This document shows positions 5,447 through 8,200 of a stretch of DNA of 8,200 nt, in pieces (within the stretch, counting starts at the first letter, position 1; the number at the start of each line of letters is the position of its first letter). The stretch is from CAIOSQ01 sp044359885. GTDB taxonomy: Bacteria > Pseudomonadota > Alphaproteobacteria > CACIAM-22H2. The DNA lies in the NCBI GenBank assembly GCA_044359885.1, contig JBIKLI010000197.1:1-8200 (forward strand). The letters run 5' to 3'. The notes beneath the pieces are model-generated. The model saw only the letters and a list, made by a program, of their open reading frames with translations. It was not told where the DNA came from and did no database searches. Position numbers and translations under genes: made by a program.

Positions 5447-7969
5447 TTGACCGAGCCGCCCACACCATCCCCCTCCCCCGACGCGCTCCTCGCGAGCGGG
5501 TTCGCCTTGCATCGCGACGGCAGGCTTGCCGAAGCCGCTGCATGCTACGAAGCCGCGATCGCGTGCGATCCGGCCAACGCGGTGGCGCTGCATCTGCGCG
5601 GCGCGCTGGCGCATCAGGCCGGGGACAACGTCGCCGCCCTGTCTTTCATCGACCGGGCGATCGAGCGCGCGCCACGCGATCCCCGCTTCCGCGCCAATCG
5701 CGGGCGTGTACTCGATTCGCTTGGCCGCTTCGCCGATGCCGCCGAAGCCCATCGCGAAGCCGCGATGCTCGCGCCCGGCGACGCCGACGCCCAATGGCGT
5801 CACGCTTCGGCCATGCTCCGGATCGGCCGTTTCGCGGATGCGCTCGCGGCGATCGACGCGACACTGTCCTTGCGCCCTGGAGCGGCGGACGTCCACCTCG
5901 CCCGCGGTGCCGCGCTCGGTCGCCTCGGCCGCGACCAGGAGGCGCTCGACGCGTACGCGAACGCCATCGTCATCGCGCCTCGCTTCACCGCGGCTCATTT
6001 CAACCGCGGCAACGTCCTCGCCCGGCTGGAGCGCTGGGCCGAGGCGCTGGACGGCTATCGCACCGCAGCATCGCTCGCGCCGCGCTTCACCGAGGCCCGG
6101 ATTCGGGCCGCCAACGCGCAGTTCCGCCTCGGACGCCCCGATGACGCGCTGGCGACCTACGACGAGGCACTGGCGCTCGAACCGGACAACGCGATCGGCC
6201 AGGCAAACCGCGCCTCCTGCCTGCTGGCCCTTGGACGCGCACGTGAAGCGCTCGCCGGATCGGAGCGCGCCATCGCAATCGATCCGCGCCATCCCGACGC
6301 CCACGTGGTTCGGGGCAATGCGCTCATGGCCCTTCGCCGATTTGCGGACGCGACGGCCGCCTACCGCACGGCTCATGAGACCGGGTACGCCAATCCCGAC
6401 ATCTTCATCCGCATCGGCAACGCCCAGCGGGAAATCCGCGATTTCGATGCCGCCCGCGCGGCCTATCTCCAGGCCACAGCGGCAGCCGAGACCAGCGCCT
6501 CGGCCTGGTTCAGCCTCGGGAACGTCGCGCGAGACCTTTCCGATCCGGCGACGGCGGCGCAGCATTATGACCGCGCATACGCGATCGATCCTGGCCTCGA
6601 CCATCTGGCCGGCGCACGTCTGCTCAATGCCATGACCATTGCCGACTGGCGTCCGCTCGAGACGTTGCTCGCCGACCACGGCCAGGCTGCCCTGACTGCG
6701 CCGCGAGGCTTCTCGCCATTCTCGCTACTGGGCCTGATCGACGATCCGGGGGCGCATCTCGAGGCGTCGCGGATCTGGGCGCGCAAGTGGCGGCCGCGCG
6801 CCGATCGCGAACCCTTCCTCGCGCCGGCGCCGGACCGCAGGATCCGGATCGGCTATTTCTGCACAGATTTCCGGGCCCACGCGACTTCCTTCCTCATCGC
6901 CGGCATGCTTGAGCTCCACGATCGGGATCGTTTCGAATGTGTCGGATTTTCGCTCGGCCCACCTCAGGCGGACGGGATGCGCGCTCGTCTGGTCGCAGCC
7001 TTCGACGACTTCGTCGAGTGCCACGACGCCCCCGACGACGAGGTAGTCGCGCTTGCCCGGCGCAAGCGGATAGACATCGCGATCGACCTCAACGGCTACG
7101 CCACGACGAACCGCCCCGGCATCTTCGCACAGCGCTGTGCGGCGGTGCAGATCTCCATGCTTGCCTATCCCGGGACAACGGCTCTGCCGGAGATGGACTA
7201 CCTCGTCGCCGACCACATCGTGGTGCCGCCCGGCGACGAGCGCTTCTACACCGAGAAGATCATCCGTATGCCCGGCAGCTACCAGATGAACGACCATGCG
7301 CGTCCCACGGGACGGCGCGCGTGGTCCCGCCGGGAACTCGGTCTGCCTGAGACCGGGATCGTATTCTGCTGCTTCAACAACAACTTCAAGATACTTCCCC
7401 CGACATTCGACGGATGGATGCGTATCCTCGCCGCGACGCCGAGCAGCGTCCTGTGGCTGCTCGCCGACAACCCGACCGCCGCGCGAAATCTTCGCGAGGC
7501 CGCGCGCGCGCGCGGCGTCGATCAGTCGCGCCTGATCTTTGCGCAGCGTGCCGAACTCGACGACCACATCGCCCGCCATCGATGTGCGGATCTCTTCCTC
7601 GACACGTCGCCCTACAACGCCCATACGACGGCCAGCGACGCGCTGTGGGCGGGGTTGCCGGTGCTGACCTGCCTCGGCCGGTCCTTCCCGGCGCGCGTTG
7701 CGGCAAGCCTCCTCCACGCGGTCGGGCTTCCGGAACTGGTGACGACCAGCCAGGCCAGCTACGAGGCGGCCGCGATCCAGCTGGCCGCGGACACCGGGCG
7801 GCTGGCAGCGCTGCGCGCGCGTCTCGTCCGCGTTCGCGCCCACGCGCCGTTGTTCGACACCCGCCGCTATGCGCGCGCGATCGAGGAAGCCTACCGAACG
7901 GCACATGCAACGCGCCTCGCGGGCCTCGCCCCGGACCACATCGAGGTCACTGCTCCAGACGGCGCATGA
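5447..7969 (+). CDS. TPR-repeat O-GlcNAc-transferase-like glycosyltransferase (GT41/SPINDLY type)
   Basis: An 840-residue protein predicted to transfer a sugar, classically GlcNAc from UDP-GlcNAc, to Ser/Thr of proteins. After a Pro-rich head come 11 TPRs in unbroken 34-residue register (about 12-385), then a linker and a GT41 catalytic domain. There, IGYFCTDFRAH places His478 at the position of human OGT His498. Further matches are DLNGY, AYPGTTALPEMDYLVAD, FNNNFK with Lys648 at the position of OGT Lys842, and HTT (726-728) in the nucleotide loop before DALWAGLPVLT. The second His of the OGT motif (HPTSH) is Phe482. No signal peptide is seen, so it is probably cytoplasmic. The start is TTG at 5447, with GGA 8 bases upstream and a stop in frame at 5420; it keeps TPR1 intact, and both it and the next gene begin Met-Thr. 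The protein substrate is unknown; bacterial relatives often modify flagellin or surface proteins. Confidence 0.92.
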   Translation: MTEPPTPSPSPDALLASGFALHRDGRLAEAAACYEAAIACDPANAVALHLRGALAHQAGDNVAALSFIDRAIERAPRDPRFRANRGRVLDSLGRFADAAEAHREAAMLAPGDADAQWRHASAMLRIGRFADALAAIDATLSLRPGAADVHLARGAALGRLGRDQEALDAYANAIVIAPRFTAAHFNRGNVLARLERWAEALDGYRTAASLAPRFTEARIRAANAQFRLGRPDDALATYDEALALEPDNAIGQANRASCLLALGRAREALAGSERAIAIDPRHPDAHVVRGNALMALRRFADATAAYRTAHETGYANPDIFIRIGNAQREIRDFDAARAAYLQATAAAETSASAWFSLGNVARDLSDPATAAQHYDRAYAIDPGLDHLAGARLLNAMTIADWRPLETLLADHGQAALTAPRGFSPFSLLGLIDDPGAHLEASRIWARKWRPRADREPFLAPAPDRRIRIGYFCTDFRAHATSFLIAGMLELHDRDRFECVGFSLGPPQADGMRARLVAAFDDFVECHDAPDDEVVALARRKRIDIAIDLNGYATTNRPGIFAQRCAAVQISMLAYPGTTALPEMDYLVADHIVVPPGDERFYTEKIIRMPGSYQMNDHARPTGRRAWSRRELGLPETGIVFCCFNNNFKILPPTFDGWMRILAATPSSVLWLLADNPTAARNLREAARARGVDQSRLIFAQRAELDDHIARHRCADLFLDTSPYNAHTTASDALWAGLPVLTCLGRSFPARVAASLLHAVGLPELVTTSQASYEAAAIQLAADTGRLAALRARLVRVRAHAPLFDTRRYARAIEEAYRTAHATRLAGLAPDHIEVTAPDGA

Positions 7970-8200
7970 CCGGGGACCTCCCAGAATTGCCGCCGGTCGC
8001 GGCTCGCCGACTGGTCGATCGCGGCGCGGCGCTTCACCGTCGCGGGGCGATCGCCGCTGCGGAATCCCTCTACGAGCAGGCTCTCGCCGAAGACCCGGAG
8101 AACGCCACGGCGCTCCATCTTGCCGGGCTTGCCGCCCATCAGCGGGGCCACCATGCGCGGGCTGTCGACATGATCGAGCGCGCGATCGCGATAACGGGCT
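7966..8200 (+). CDS. Second TPR protein, paralogue of the preceding transferase (3' part beyond window)
   Basis: The first 78 codons of a TPR protein that closely resembles the N-terminus of the preceding gene. ALHRRGAIAAAESLYEQAL aligns with ALHRDGRLAEAAACYEAAI, and ATALHLAGLAAHQRG with AVALHLRGALAHQAG; roughly half the residues match over about 55 positions. The start is ATG at 7966, whose ATGA overlaps the previous stop, so translation is probably coupled. At least two TPRs are visible (about residues 14-78). By homology it is probably another TPR-GT41 transferase, but the catalytic domain lies outside the window, so a TPR-only partner is equally possible. Confidence 0.9.
   Translation, partial: MTGDLPELPPVAARRLVDRGAALHRRGAIAAAESLYEQALAEDPENATALHLAGLAAHQRGHHARAVDMIERAIAITG

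Noticed and set aside
3537..5450. Long plus-strand open frame (637 codons) opposite the ThDP enzyme
   Set aside because: It is the mirror frame of a well-conserved enzyme, with Arg/His/Asp-rich composition and no recognisable domain.
5306..6679. Long minus-strand open frame (457 codons) opposite the TPR region
   Set aside because: Its regular composition comes from the TPR codons on the other strand. It has no Shine-Dalgarno or domain.
6725..7939. Long minus-strand open frame (404 codons) opposite the catalytic domain
   Set aside because: It is antisense to the conserved GT41 motifs, with no start signal and no family resemblance.
5447..8200. Transferase and the following TPR gene as one gene broken by a frameshift
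   Set aside because: The first protein ends after a complete GT41 domain and the second restarts with a Met-Thr N-terminus and TPR1, so they are tandem paralogues.

Overview
The window is very GC-rich DNA, densely coded on both strands. It looks like a high-GC proteobacterial chromosome, most likely an alphaproteobacterium. The basis is composition, the style of the promoters (TTGACA-type -35, GCTA-type -10), a probable leaderless start, and families common in that group (arabinonate-type dehydratase, DUF2256, GT41 glycosyltransferases with TPR arrays, PEP-CTERM). No RNA gene, IS element, CRISPR array or phage gene is visible.

Layout. On the minus strand, reading right to left, an IlvD/Edd-family dehydratase of the sugar-acid (arabinonate) type (945-2693) is followed by a fold-type I PLP aminotransferase (1-815), whose C-terminal part lies beyond the left edge. 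A 12-bp GC hairpin sits just after the dehydratase stop. A divergent promoter region (2694-2837) separates this pair from a plus-strand cluster: a DUF393/DCC thioredoxin-like protein (2838-3227), a DUF2256 zinc-finger microprotein translationally coupled to it by ATGA (3224-3394), and a tiny PEP-CTERM protein with its own Shine-Dalgarno (3464-3718). The tail of the last one runs antisense into the 3' end of an IlvB-like thiamine-diphosphate enzyme on the minus strand (3627-5321). That enzyme has a consensus sigma-70-type promoter (TTGACA-N17-TCTACT).

From 5447 to the right edge lies a protein-glycosylation block. It starts with an 840-residue protein of 11 uninterrupted 34-residue TPRs plus a GT41/SPINDLY-type O-GlcNAc-transferase catalytic domain. 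A second, paralogous TPR protein overlaps it by ATGA and runs off the right edge.

How the genes fit together. The dehydratase, aminotransferase and ThDP enzyme are all 2-keto-acid chemistry enzymes, but they lie in separate transcription units and no single pathway is proven. Their close homologues are easily over-annotated as branched-chain amino acid enzymes (IlvD, IlvB). Diagnostic residues argue against both names here. The observations most worth following up are the PEP-CTERM protein with almost no passenger between its signal peptide and its sorting signal, the tandem coupled TPR/O-GlcNAc-transferase genes, and the ThDP enzyme that lacks three acetohydroxyacid-synthase residues.
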